Assembly (NCBI RefSeq): GCF_014648135.1 | Contig: NZ_BMQN01000010.1 | Coordinates: 1-64,000 of the forward strand | Direction: 5' to 3' | DNA from: Deinococcus sedimenti | Lineage (GTDB): Bacteria > Deinococcota > Deinococci > Deinococcales > Deinococcaceae | DNA: 64,000 nt | In this document: piece after piece, positions 43,383 to 51,324 of the stretch | Layout of the letters: each line of letters begins with the position of its first letter | How positions within the stretch are numbered: the stretch's first letter is position 1 | The notes under the pieces: model-generated | Database searches by the model: none | What the model was told of the DNA's origin: nothing | Seen by the model: the letters and a program-made list of their open reading frames with translations, nothing else | Position numbers and translations under genes: made by a program

Positions 43383-44117
43383 ATGGTTGATGGAGAGAAA
43401 GGCCTGCCGCGTCAGCCATCAACGGCCCGCGATCCGCTGCATGGCGTGACGCTGGAACGCGTCGTGACGCACCTCCAGGCCGAGTACGGCTGGGACGAGC
43501 TGGCGCGGCGCATTCCGGTGAAGTGCTTTCAGAGCAACCCGAGCGTGACGAGCAGTCTGAAGCTGCTGCGCAAGGAAGGCTGGGCGCGCGAGCAGGTGGA
43601 GGGCGAGTACGTGCGGCTCGTGCAGCGCGAGAACGCCAACCCGCTGATCGAGGCGCTCAAGACCGGCACCGTGACGGACGAGGTGCAGGCCCCAAGTCAG
43701 ACGAAGACACACGAGGCGCTCGGCTGGGCGCTGCGGCACGGCGCGGCGGAGGCGGACCTGCTGGCCCTGCTGGGCCGCATTCACGACGTGAACTTCTGGC
43801 CCGGCACGTCGACGCTGCCGCTGCTGAACCTCGCCATCGACCGGGACGCGCCGCCCACGTTCGTCCGGGCGCTGCTGCAGGCGGGGGCGCTGCCAGACGA
43901 CCCGCGCTACTGGTTGCCGCTGCTGCACAGCGTGGACGTGGAAGGACAGGCGTACAGGGAGGGTCGCCGCGCGCCGCGTACGGACGTGCTGGACCTGCTC
44001 GTGGCACGCGGCGCGAAACCGGGGCAGGCGGACCGGCGTGGCGTGACCGCCCGCGAGATCGCCACGTCGTACGGGCTGCGGGTGGTGCTCAACCGCCTGG
44101 AACAGCTGGGCGCCTAG
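43383..44117 (+). CDS. VF530-like DNA-binding domain fused to ankyrin-type repeats
   Basis: A 244-residue protein. Residues about 15-80 match the VF530/DUF2132 family (DPLHGVTLERVVTHL, YGWDELARRIPVKCF, NPSVTSSLKLLRKEGWAR), small DNA-binding proteins. Residues about 110-244 read like ankyrin-type helix pairs (FVRALLQAGALPDD, VLDLLVARGAKPGQADRRG). It lies between grpE and dnaJ, so it may act with the chaperones or be co-regulated with them. The start is ambiguous: TTG 43380 and ATG 43383 lie in a GTTGATGG/CCATCAAC inverted repeat. The domain call is from memory of the family. Confidence 0.8.
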   Translation: MVDGEKGLPRQPSTARDPLHGVTLERVVTHLQAEYGWDELARRIPVKCFQSNPSVTSSLKLLRKEGWAREQVEGEYVRLVQRENANPLIEALKTGTVTDEVQAPSQTKTHEALGWALRHGAAEADLLALLGRIHDVNFWPGTSTLPLLNLAIDRDAPPTFVRALLQAGALPDDPRYWLPLLHSVDVEGQAYREGRRAPRTDVLDLLVARGAKPGQADRRGVTAREIATSYGLRVVLNRLEQLGA

Positions 44118-44159
44118 AGACGTAACGATCAGGGACGTAACGGGGAACGGAGGGGAGTC

Positions 44160-45062
44160 ATGGCGTACAAGGACTACTACGACGTGCTGGGCGTGTCGCG
44201 CGGCGCGTCCGACGCGGACATCAAGAGCGCGTACCGCAAACTGGCCAAGCAGTACCACCCGGACAAGAACGCCGGGGACGAGAAGGCCGCCGAGCGGTTC
44301 AAGGAGATCGGCGAGGCCTACGCGGTCCTCAGCGACCCGGAAAAACGCAAGGTGTTCGACCAGTTCGGCCACACCGGGCAGGTGCCCCCCGGCTACCAGG
44401 GCGGCGGGTTCCAGGGTGGGGACTTCGCGGGTTTCGACGGGTCGCAGTTCAGTGACTTCTTCCAGGGCCTGTTCGGCGGGGCCGGCCGGCGGGGTGGCGC
44501 GGGCTTCCAGGGGGGCGCGCAGGTGAACCTCGAGGATCTCCTCGGCGGCGGTCTGGGCGGCGCGGGGCAGAGTCGCCGCTTCGTGCAGAACGTGGAGGGC
44601 GAGCTGCAGGTCACGCTGGAGGAAGCCTTCAACGGCTCGGACGAGGTCATCAACGTGGACGGCAAACGCCTGAGCCTGCGCGTCCCGGCGGGCACGCGCG
44701 ACGGCGCGCGCCTGCGACTGGCCGGGCAGGGCCCGGGCGGCGGGGACGTGCTGCTGACCATCCGCGTGCTGGAGGACGCCCGCTTCGACCTGGACGGCGA
44801 CCACCTGACCACCAGCGTGGACGTGCCCGCGCCCGTCGCGGCGCTGGGCGGGGACGTGACCGTGCAGACCCTGAGCGGCAAGGGAAACCTGAGCGTCCCA
44901 CCGGGCAGCAGTGGCGGGCGGCGTATGCGTCTGCGCGGGCAGGGCTGGCCGAAGAAGGACGGCACGCGCGGCGACCTGTACGTCCGCCTGAACGTCACAG
45001 TGCCCGCCACCCTGAGCGACGAGCAGAAGGAGCTGTACCGCAGGCTGCGCGACCTCGGGTAA
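44160..45062 (+). CDS. dnaJ: J-domain chaperone without zinc fingers (CbpA/DnaJ2 type)
   Basis: A 300-residue DnaK co-chaperone. The J domain (1-70) has HPD at 33-35. A Gly/Phe-rich region covers about 75-140. No CxxCxGxG zinc repeats are present. Two C-terminal peptide-binding beta domains follow (VEGELQVTLEEAFNGSDEV; VDVPAPVAALGGDVTVQTL), ending with a short dimer tail. This is the J-protein type found beside dnaK in Thermus, where it forms a complex with DnaK and an assembly factor; no such factor gene is evident here. GGAGGGGAG precedes the ATG. Confidence 0.93.
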   Translation: MAYKDYYDVLGVSRGASDADIKSAYRKLAKQYHPDKNAGDEKAAERFKEIGEAYAVLSDPEKRKVFDQFGHTGQVPPGYQGGGFQGGDFAGFDGSQFSDFFQGLFGGAGRRGGAGFQGGAQVNLEDLLGGGLGGAGQSRRFVQNVEGELQVTLEEAFNGSDEVINVDGKRLSLRVPAGTRDGARLRLAGQGPGGGDVLLTIRVLEDARFDLDGDHLTTSVDVPAPVAALGGDVTVQTLSGKGNLSVPPGSSGGRRMRLRGQGWPKKDGTRGDLYVRLNVTVPATLSDEQKELYRRLRDLG

Positions 45063-45073
45063 CGCCACCAGTA

Positions 45074-45104
45074 AAACGCCCCCGCCGGTCTGGTCGGGGG
45101 CGTT
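45074..45104 (+). terminator. Bidirectional terminator between dnaJ and the SDR gene
   Basis: AACGCCCCCGCC pairs with GGTCGGGGGCGTT, with T-rich flanks on the plus strand and TTTTACTGG on the minus strand. The two genes converge here. Confidence 0.8.
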
Positions 45105-45116
45105 TCTGTCGCGGCT

Positions 45117-46085
45117 TTATTTCCCGGTCTGGTCGATCAGGTCCTCGCTGAGCGTCCAGAGGCGGCGGGCGCTGTCCGCGTCCAGGGCGTGGAGTTTGTA
45201 CCCGAACATCGGGTTGGGGTTGGTCTCGTCCAGCGGGGTGCTCTGCTGGAGGTCCTCGAGGAACAGGCCGCCCACGCCGTCCAGTTCGGGCGCGGTGGCC
45301 GCCCAGATGCTGGTGCTCGCGCCCTGCGCGGGAGTCTTGAAGGCGGGGTGGGGCGCGCCGTTCTCGTCGATCCAGCCGCGCCGCTGCGCCTCGCCTTCGG
45401 GCATGTGCTTCTGCAGCCCGGTCATGATCCCGCCGGGGTGGACGGCGTTCGCGGTGACGCCCTGGTCGGCGTAGCGGCGGTTGAGTTCGGCGGCGAACAG
45501 GGCGTTGGCGGTCTTGCTCTGCCCGTACGCCTGCCAGGGGTCGTAGGGGGTCGCCCGGAAGTTCGGGTCGTCCCAGTGGATGTCGCTGAGGCGGTGGGCG
45601 CTGCTGCTCAGTGACACGACGCGGGCGGGCGCGGCGGCCATCAGCGCGGGCAGCAGCAGGCGGGTCAGCTGAAAGTGCCCCAGGTGGTTCGTGCCGAACT
45701 GCGTCTCGAAGCCGTCGGCGGTCTGGCCCTGCGGTGTAGCCATGACGCCCGCGTTGTTGATGAGCATCCTGATCTGCGGGGCGAGGGCCAGGATCTCGCG
45801 GGCGGCCTGCCGCACCGACGCGAGCGAGGACAGGTCCAGATGCAGGACGTGCACGTCGCTGTTCCCGGTGGCCTGGGCGAGGTCACGGGCGACCTGCTCG
45901 CCGCGCGCGGTGTCGCGGACGGGCATGATCACGCGCGCCCCGGCGCCCAGCAGGGCGCGAACGGTCTCGATGCCCAGTCCGGAGGCCCCTCCGGTCACGA
46001 CGGCGGTCTGCCCTTTCAGGTCAATGTCTTTCACGAGGTCGGCAGCGTCAGCGCGGGGGGCCAGGGGGCTCTTGATAGGGGTCAT
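45117..46085 (-). CDS. Short-chain dehydrogenase/reductase
   Basis: A 322-residue NAD(P)-dependent oxidoreductase. The cofactor motif is TGGASGLG (31-38), NNAGVM is in the middle, and the catalytic Tyr and Lys are in YGQSKTANALF. It is about 70 residues longer than the classical SDR core and resembles the retinol/WW-domain-type oxidoreductases. The substrate is unknown. The -10 box TACGGT lies at 46092-46097. Confidence 0.9.
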   Translation of the reverse strand: MTPIKSPLAPRADAADLVKDIDLKGQTAVVTGGASGLGIETVRALLGAGARVIMPVRDTARGEQVARDLAQATGNSDVHVLHLDLSSLASVRQAAREILALAPQIRMLINNAGVMATPQGQTADGFETQFGTNHLGHFQLTRLLLPALMAAAPARVVSLSSSAHRLSDIHWDDPNFRATPYDPWQAYGQSKTANALFAAELNRRYADQGVTANAVHPGGIMTGLQKHMPEGEAQRRGWIDENGAPHPAFKTPAQGASTSIWAATAPELDGVGGLFLEDLQQSTPLDETNPNPMFGYKLHALDADSARRLWTLSEDLIDQTGK

Positions 46086-46091
46086 GCGGAC

Positions 46092-46097
46092 ACCGTA
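46092..46097 (-). promoter_or_regulatory. Leaderless -10 box of the SDR gene
   Basis: Minus-strand TACGGT, 6 nt before ATG 46085. Confidence 0.5.
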
Positions 46098-46152
46098 GTC
46101 CTTCGAGTGCGCTCGAAGTCAACGCCGGGGTCACAGGATGGAGGAACGCTCA

Positions 46153-46191
46153 AGAGGGGGCGACCCGGGGGATGCCCAGGCCGCCCCCTCT
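46153..46191 (-). terminator. Hairpin after the CBS-domain gene
   Basis: AGAGGGGGCG pairs with CGCCCCCTCT; on the minus strand TTGAG follows. A weak U-tract makes this a moderate terminator call. Confidence 0.5.
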
Positions 46192-46199
46192 GCCCCAGT

Positions 46200-46616
46200 T
46201 CAGATCGTGGGCTGGCTGATGCCCTGCAGGGCCTGTTCGTCCGCGCCGCCACTGGCCCGCGTGGCGAGGTCCGCGAGGCTTACGATCCCGACGACCTTCG
46301 CGCCGTCCGTGACGGGCAGGCGGCGCAGCTGACGGTCCGCCATGGCCTTCGCGGCCTCCTGCACGCTGGCGCCCGCATCCATGGTGAACACGCTGCCGGT
46401 GGCGTAGTCGGTCGCGGCGCTGCCCAGGTCGTGCCCGTATGCCACGGCGCGAATGACGATGTCCCGGTCGGTGATGATGCCGCTCAGCCGGTCGCCGTCC
46501 ATGATCAGCACGTTGCCGATGTCCTGTTCGCGCATCAGCGTGGCGACCTCCTTCAGGGTGGCGCGGGGGTCGGTGGTGGTCAGGTCGGTGGTCATGATGT
46601 CGCGCAGGGTGGTCAT
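46200..46616 (-). CDS. Tandem CBS-domain protein
   Basis: A 138-residue protein made of two CBS motifs (LTTTDPRATLKEVATLM..IGNVLIMDGDRLSGIITD and FTMDAGASVQEAAKAMADR..RRLPVTDGAKVVGIVSL). Such pairs bind adenosyl nucleotides and sense energy state, but the partner is not fused here. The ATG at 46616 is favoured over the frame opening at 46691 because TACGGT is 6 nt upstream at 46623-46628. Confidence 0.93.
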   Translation of the reverse strand: MTTLRDIMTTDLTTTDPRATLKEVATLMREQDIGNVLIMDGDRLSGIITDRDIVIRAVAYGHDLGSAATDYATGSVFTMDAGASVQEAAKAMADRQLRRLPVTDGAKVVGIVSLADLATRASGGADEQALQGISQPTI

Positions 46617-46622
46617 GCCCTG

Positions 46623-46628
46623 ACCGTA
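46623..46628 (-). promoter_or_regulatory. Leaderless -10 box of the CBS-domain gene
   Basis: Minus-strand TACGGT, 6 nt before ATG 46616. Confidence 0.5.
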
Positions 46629-46698
46629 CCGCCTGACCTTCCGGGCGGCATGGGAGCTTGCCCAAGCCGGGCCGGGAGAACCTTGAGGCAACGGAACA

Positions 46699-46729
46699 GG
46701 CCGCCCACGCGTGAACGCGGGCGGCCCGG
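46699..46729 (-). terminator. Hairpin after the subtilase gene
   Basis: GGCCGCCC pairs with GGGCGGCC around a loop of about 14 nt; on the minus strand TGTTCC follows. Confidence 0.5.
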
Positions 46730-46738
46730 CGGGTGCGG

Positions 46739-49306
46739 TTATTTCATCAGCCAGTCGAAGGAGGTCTTCATCAGGAGGTTGCGGCTGTTGGGCGTCAGGC
46801 CCTCCAGGCCGAAGCCCATCGTGACCGTGCGGTACTTCCCGGCGTCGTTCGCGACGATCGCTCCGGCGTTCTCACCGGCGGACTGGGCGCTGACGCGCGG
46901 ACGGTTCTGCCCCTGCGCCTGGGTGTTCCCACCGAAGATCTGCCCCAGGACGGTGTTCACGACGCTGGCGGCCAGCTGCTCGACCAGTCCGCGGGGTTCC
47001 TTGACCTTCTGCGCGGCGCGGTTCTTGTTCGGATCCACGCGGATGCTCTGCGCAGTGATCGTCCCTGCGATCGCGTTCGCGGTGCCCCACGAGGCGACGA
47101 CGCTGCTGCCGCCCTGGTCGGCGATCACGTCGGGGTAGAACTGGTTGGCGGCGCTGCCCTGGGCGTTCAGGGTGAAGGCGGTGCTGCCGAACGCGCCGCG
47201 CGTCACGAATTTCGCCTGGCCGCTGCTGTCCGCCACGAAGCGCGTCTTCAGGATGCCGGTGTAGAAGGCGCTGGTGCCGATGTCGTAGCCGATGTCCTGC
47301 CCGGTGATCAGGAGGTTGCCGCCGCCCGCCACGTACTGCTGCAGGGTGTTCTGGTCGGCGGGCGTGATGGTGTTCTGGTACTGCTCGCCGGTGGCCCACA
47401 CGACGATGTCGGCGCGTTTGAGTTCGCTCAGGGGCACGGCACCCTGACTCTGGGTGTTCCACACGAACGCCCCGCCGCTGGCCGCGTTGGCCTTGATGGC
47501 GTCGCGCAGCGCGGCCGTGACGTCAGCCCCCTGGCCCATGTCGTCATCCACGAGCATGACGGTGGGTTTCTTACCGGTGCTGGGTGCCGGGGCGGGCGTG
47601 GGTGCCGGGGCGGGCGTGGGTGCCGGCGCCGGGGCGGGTGTGCCGGGTCGGTCCTTGATGAAGCAGCCCTTGCGCAGGCCGGGGGCGGGGTCGCGGCCCC
47701 ACTCGGCGACCGTGCAGTTGAACCCGTCGGTTCCGACGCCGGTCAGGTATTTGCCGGCGGTGCCGAACGCGGCGTCCTTCTGTCCGCTGAAGTCGCACTT
47801 GCTGCCTTCCAGCGCGCAGAGGCTGTAACCGGCCGGGCCGGTGGGTGCCGGAGCGGGCGCTGGCGTGGGTGTCGGCGTAGGAGTGGGAGTCGGCGTCGGG
47901 GTGGGTGTCGGGGTAGGCGTGGGCGTTGGGGCTGGCGTAGGTGTCGGGGTAGGCGTGGGCGTTGGGGCTGGCGTCCCACCGGCATTCACACCCAGTTTTC
48001 CCAGCGCGCCGGGGACACTGATCAGTCCGTAGCCCACGTTGTTGTTCTTGCTGCCCGCATTACTGGCACTGGTATAGAGCGCGTTCTTGATGGCATCCAC
48101 GCTCGTTCCAGGTTTCGCGGAGAGCAGCAGCGCCACAGCACCGGCCGCGATGGGGCTGGCCTGCGAGGACCCGCTCAGGGCGCCGTACTGCCCGTTCGGG
48201 AAGGCGCTGGTAATTTCCACGCCGGGCGCGGCGATGTCGGGTTTCACGAACACACCCTTGATGGTGCTGTTCCAGTTCACGGGGCCGCGGCTGCTGAAGC
48301 TCGCCACCTGACCGTTCCTGTCGACTGCGCCGACCCCGACCGCGTCGGGCAGGTTGCCGGGGCTGCCGGTGCTGGCGGACGCCGGGCCGAAGTTCCCGAT
48401 GGCGAACACCGGGACCACGCCCGCCTTGAGCATGTTCTGCACGGGCACGATGAATTCGTCGAACGTGCCGGGAATGCCCAGGCTCATGTTCACGATGTCC
48501 GCGCCGTCGTCGGTGTCGGCATTGTTGTCAGGGTCGAGGACGTACTGCATCCCGGCGATGACCTGCGCGAAGGTCCCCTCGTTGTTGGGGAGGACCAGGG
48601 CGCTGATGACCTTGGCGCTGGGCGCGACCCCCACGGTATCTCCAACCAGCAGGCCTGCCGTATGCGTGCCGTGGTTGGTCGTGTCCCGTGCGGCGGCGTT
48701 CGCCACCCGGTCGCCATCGGCGTTGAACTCGGCGAACGCGGCGACCTTACCGTTCAGCTGCGGGTGGCTGGCGTCAATCCCGCTGTCGAGGTGGCCGATC
48801 TTGATGCCCTGCCCCTTGAACCCGGCGGCCCAGGCCTGCGGCGCGCCGATCTTGGCGAGGTGCCAGGCCTCGCCGGGAGCGGCGGCGGCGGCGCTGAGCG
48901 CCACGGCGCGCTGCGGTTTGGGAATCTGCACCTTGAAGTTCTCGAATACATCACTGACGAAGGGGAGCAGGGCCAGGGCGCGGGCCTGCACCGGGGTCAT
49001 GGGCAGGTAGATGCTCTGGTCCAGCCACAGCTGCGTGGCCTTGCCAGAGTTCACGGCCTGCCGGACGAACCCGGCCATGGGGCCCAGTGCGGCCAGCTTG
49101 CTGTTCAGCTGGCCGCGCAGGTTCTTGAACTGGGCGCGGCCGCGTTCGTCGTTGGCGAACTGGAACCGTACGATGACGCCCACCTGTGTCTGGTCGCCCT
49201 TCTGCGCGCGTTGCAGCAGGGTCGGGGAGATCCGGCCTGCTTCAGCCTGACTCAGGCCGCCCAGGGTCAGGGCCGCGCCGAGCATCAAGAGGTTTCGCTT
49301 CTTCAT
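46739..49306 (-). CDS. Exported subtilisin-family (S8) serine protease with Pro-Thr linker
   Basis: An 855-residue secreted protease. Residues 1-23 are a signal peptide; about 24-145 look like an inhibitor-type propeptide. The catalytic triad is Asp174 (HLDSGID), His212 (NHGTHTAG) and Ser381, with oxyanion Asn305 (AIGNFG). The Ser motif reads GSSQASP instead of GTSMASP. Residues about 440-485 are a PT/PAP dipeptide linker (DNA repeats 47845-47975), followed by a small Cys-containing module, a second PAPAPT linker, and a C-terminal GATase-like domain ([19 protein letters not shown] onward). The PT linkers suggest flexible surface display. Confidence 0.93.
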   Translation of the reverse strand: MKKRNLLMLGAALTLGGLSQAEAGRISPTLLQRAQKGDQTQVGVIVRFQFANDERGRAQFKNLRGQLNSKLAALGPMAGFVRQAVNSGKATQLWLDQSIYLPMTPVQARALALLPFVSDVFENFKVQIPKPQRAVALSAAAAAPGEAWHLAKIGAPQAWAAGFKGQGIKIGHLDSGIDASHPQLNGKVAAFAEFNADGDRVANAAARDTTNHGTHTAGLLVGDTVGVAPSAKVISALVLPNNEGTFAQVIAGMQYVLDPDNNADTDDGADIVNMSLGIPGTFDEFIVPVQNMLKAGVVPVFAIGNFGPASASTGSPGNLPDAVGVGAVDRNGQVASFSSRGPVNWNSTIKGVFVKPDIAAPGVEITSAFPNGQYGALSGSSQASPIAAGAVALLLSAKPGTSVDAIKNALYTSASNAGSKNNNVGYGLISVPGALGKLGVNAGGTPAPTPTPTPTPTPAPTPTPTPTPTPTPTPTPTPTPTPAPAPAPTGPAGYSLCALEGSKCDFSGQKDAAFGTAGKYLTGVGTDGFNCTVAEWGRDPAPGLRKGCFIKDRPGTPAPAPAPTPAPAPTPAPAPSTGKKPTVMLVDDDMGQGADVTAALRDAIKANAASGGAFVWNTQSQGAVPLSELKRADIVVWATGEQYQNTITPADQNTLQQYVAGGGNLLITGQDIGYDIGTSAFYTGILKTRFVADSSGQAKFVTRGAFGSTAFTLNAQGSAANQFYPDVIADQGGSSVVASWGTANAIAGTITAQSIRVDPNKNRAAQKVKEPRGLVEQLAASVVNTVLGQIFGGNTQAQGQNRPRVSAQSAGENAGAIVANDAGKYRTVTMGFGLEGLTPNSRNLLMKTSFDWLMK
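47845..47975 (-). repeat. Tandem Pro-Thr coding repeat in the subtilase gene
   Basis: Irregular 12-18 bp units of GGTGTSGG/GTGGGCG type encode alternating Pro-Thr with occasional Pro-Ala. Such tracts are prone to slippage, so the length may vary between strains. Confidence 0.8.
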
Positions 49307-49402
49307 GAGGCCCAGACTAGGGGGTAGGGTGTGACGGCCCCTGAAGGGAACGTGAGGAGACCTTGACGTCTGGTCAGGCGGGCGTCAGCGGGCCCAGGCG
49401 AG

Positions 49403-50128
49403 TTACCGGGCGTACTCGACGATCAGTTCTCGGTCGAACTCGTCGACCTTGCGGTCAATCATGCTCTTGCGCGAGTAGCTGAGCAGGACGCGCCCACTGG
49501 CGAGTTGCAGGAGGTTCAGCGTGCCTCGCACGCCCGTGCCGATCTGGGCGTTGTTGCCGATCATGCGCCACTGGAATCCGCTGCGGACGAGCAGGCCCCG
49601 GTCTGGGTTGTCGTTGGCGGGGACCGCGACGGGCCGGGCGGTGAAGCCTTCCGGTCCGCGCATCTCCCCGGTTTTCAGGTCGATGCTGACGCCGCGCAGC
49701 ACCCCGTTCATGGCAGCGCTGTCACCGAACGTCACGCGGTTGCTGTCCCGGGTGACATTCAGCCGGAAGGATTTCCCGGTGGACGCCAGAGTGTTCTGGA
49801 AGACGAGGTACCGCTTGAAATCCTCGGGGGTGATGTTCAGCCGTTTGTCATACACCGGCGCCACGCCCCGGGCGGCCGAGGCGGTGACCTGACGCAGGAC
49901 TTCCCGGTCGCCTCCGGCACTGGCGACCACGAGTTCCAGTTCGACGGTGGAAATGCTGGGTCGGCGTTCCAGCAGGGTCACGGTCTGTCCGGTCTGCGGC
50001 AACAGGGCGGCCACCCGGGCCTGCCAGCCGCTGGGCAGGGCGGGCAGACTGGCCGGTGTAGCGGCGAGGGCGGCGCTCAGTGCGCCCAGCGTGACCGCAA
50101 CCCATGATGTGAATCCCGCCGGTCTCAT
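49403..50128 (-). CDS. Exported protein of unknown function
   Basis: A 241-residue protein with an N-terminal signal peptide (VAVTLGALSAALAATPA). The mature part is beta-rich, with LERRPSISTVELELVVAS and a C-terminal LLQLASGRVLLSYSRKS followed by a charged tail, EFDRELIVEYAR. No family is recognised. The -10 box TATTCT lies 8 nt before the ATG. It is next to, but not clearly coupled with, the subtilase gene 96 nt downstream. Confidence 0.75.
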   Translation of the reverse strand: MRPAGFTSWVAVTLGALSAALAATPASLPALPSGWQARVAALLPQTGQTVTLLERRPSISTVELELVVASAGGDREVLRQVTASAARGVAPVYDKRLNITPEDFKRYLVFQNTLASTGKSFRLNVTRDSNRVTFGDSAAMNGVLRGVSIDLKTGEMRGPEGFTARPVAVPANDNPDRGLLVRSGFQWRMIGNNAQIGTGVRGTLNLLQLASGRVLLSYSRKSMIDRKVDEFDRELIVEYAR

Positions 50129-50136
50129 TCACCGTG

Positions 50137-50142
50137 AGAATA
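50137..50142 (-). promoter_or_regulatory. Leaderless-type -10 box
   Basis: Minus-strand TATTCT, 8 nt before ATG 50128. Confidence 0.5.
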
Positions 50143-50199
50143 GAGGGGCAGGGTGAGAATTTCCCGTTGCGGGGCGGTCCGAAGATGAATGGGCCATCA

Positions 50200-50284
50200 G
50201 CGCCGGATCAGCTGGATCTGATCCGGCGCGCGGTGTCGTCGGTGGAAAGACAGAGGGGCCGGAGCACACGGCGTCCGGCCCTCC
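50200..50284 (-). terminator. Two hairpins after the aldolase gene
   Basis: Minus-strand GGAGGGCCGGA/TCCGGCCCCTC (about 50251-50284), then CGCCGGATCAG/CTGATCCGGCG (50201-50228). The first is followed by TGTCTTTCC. Both likely help end the fba transcript. Confidence 0.6.
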
Positions 50285-50296
50285 GGGGATGGTGGG

Positions 50297-51214
50297 TCAG
50301 GCCTTGCCGACGCTGCCGAGCACGCGCATCTTGTGCTCGATGACTTGACTCATGACGTCTCTTGCGGGTCCGAAGATCTTGCGGGGGTCGAATTCCTTGG
50401 GGTTGGCCATGAGGGCCTCGCGGATGCCGACGGTGCTGGCCAGGCGCAGGTCGGTGTCCACGTTCACCTTGGCGATCCCGAACTGCGTGGCGCGCTGCAG
50501 GTCCTCGTCGGCGATCCCGGCGGCCTCGCCGATCTGCCCGCCGGCGGCGCGGAAGCGTTCGACGATCTCCTGCGGCACGCCGCTGCTGCCGTGCGCGACG
50601 AGGGGAATGCCGGTCAGGCTGGCGATCTTCTCGATGCGCGCGTGGTCGATGTAGGGGCGGCCCTTGCCCTTGAACGCGCCGTGGCTGGTGCCGATGGCGA
50701 TGGCGAGGTAGTCGGTGCCGGTCTGCTCAATGAACTGCACGGCTTCCTCGGGGTCGGTCAGGAAGGCGTCCTTCTCGTCCACGACGATGTGCTCCTCGAT
50801 GCCGCCCAGGCGCCCGAGTTCGCTTTCCACGCTGATGCCCATGGCGTGCGCGGCTTCCACGACGCGTTTCGTTTCCTTGACGTTCTCGTCGAAGGAGTGG
50901 TGGGAGGCGTCGATCATGATGCTCGTGAAGCCCATCTTGATGGCCTTCAGCGCGCTCTCGTACGAGCTGCCGTGGTCGAGGTGCAGCGCGACGGGCACGG
51001 TGGCCCGCTTGGCGAGGTCGATGACGATGTTGGCGAGGTCTTGGCCGCCGTACTTGATGGCGCCCTCGCTCATCTGGACCATGACGGGGCTGCGCAGCCG
51101 CTCGGCGGTGTGGATGATCGCCTGAGTGATCTCCATGTTGTTGGTGTTGAACGAGCCGACGCCGTAGTGGCCGGCGCGGGCGGGAATCAGGATGTCGTTA
51201 CCGGTGACGAGCAT
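50297..51214 (-). CDS. fba: Class II fructose-bisphosphate aldolase
   Basis: A 305-residue zinc-dependent glycolytic/gluconeogenic enzyme that splits fructose 1,6-bisphosphate. VALHLDHGSSYE has the zinc His and the catalytic Asp region. ESELGRLGGIEE, AIGTSHGAFKG and LVAHGSSGVP are the other binding segments. AAGGAGG precedes the ATG by 8 nt, so this gene is led by a normal ribosome site. A CRP-like palindrome at 51250-51265 lies in its promoter region. Confidence 0.95.
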   Translation of the reverse strand: MLVTGNDILIPARAGHYGVGSFNTNNMEITQAIIHTAERLRSPVMVQMSEGAIKYGGQDLANIVIDLAKRATVPVALHLDHGSSYESALKAIKMGFTSIMIDASHHSFDENVKETKRVVEAAHAMGISVESELGRLGGIEEHIVVDEKDAFLTDPEEAVQFIEQTGTDYLAIAIGTSHGAFKGKGRPYIDHARIEKIASLTGIPLVAHGSSGVPQEIVERFRAAGGQIGEAAGIADEDLQRATQFGIAKVNVDTDLRLASTVGIREALMANPKEFDPRKIFGPARDVMSQVIEHKMRVLGSVGKA

Positions 51215-51238
51215 GTGAATACCTCCTTGAGCGTCCCC

Positions 51239-51265
51239 ACTCTACCCGGAGTGACCGTGATCACA
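51239..51265 (-). promoter_or_regulatory. fba promoter region with CRP-like palindrome
   Basis: Minus-strand -10 TAGAGT (51239-51244). Upstream is AGTGA-CCGTGA-TCACA (51250-51265), one mismatch from the TGTGA-N6-TCACA site of the CRP/FNR family. It overlaps the -35 region of fba and lies about 50 nt upstream of the divergent lysN-like -10 box. Confidence 0.55.
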
Positions 51266-51312
51266 CTCGGGGGCCGTCCACATGACTGGGCCGCGCGGGG
51301 TAGACAGGGGAC

Positions 51313-51318
51313 TACCAT
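51313..51318 (+). promoter_or_regulatory. Leaderless -10 box of the aminotransferase gene
   Basis: TACCAT, 6 nt before ATG 51325. Confidence 0.55.
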
Positions 51319-51324
51319 GCGGGC

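Noticed and set aside
47845..47975. CRISPR-like periodic repeats
   Set aside because: They are in-frame Pro-Thr codons within the subtilase gene, with no spacers and no cas genes.
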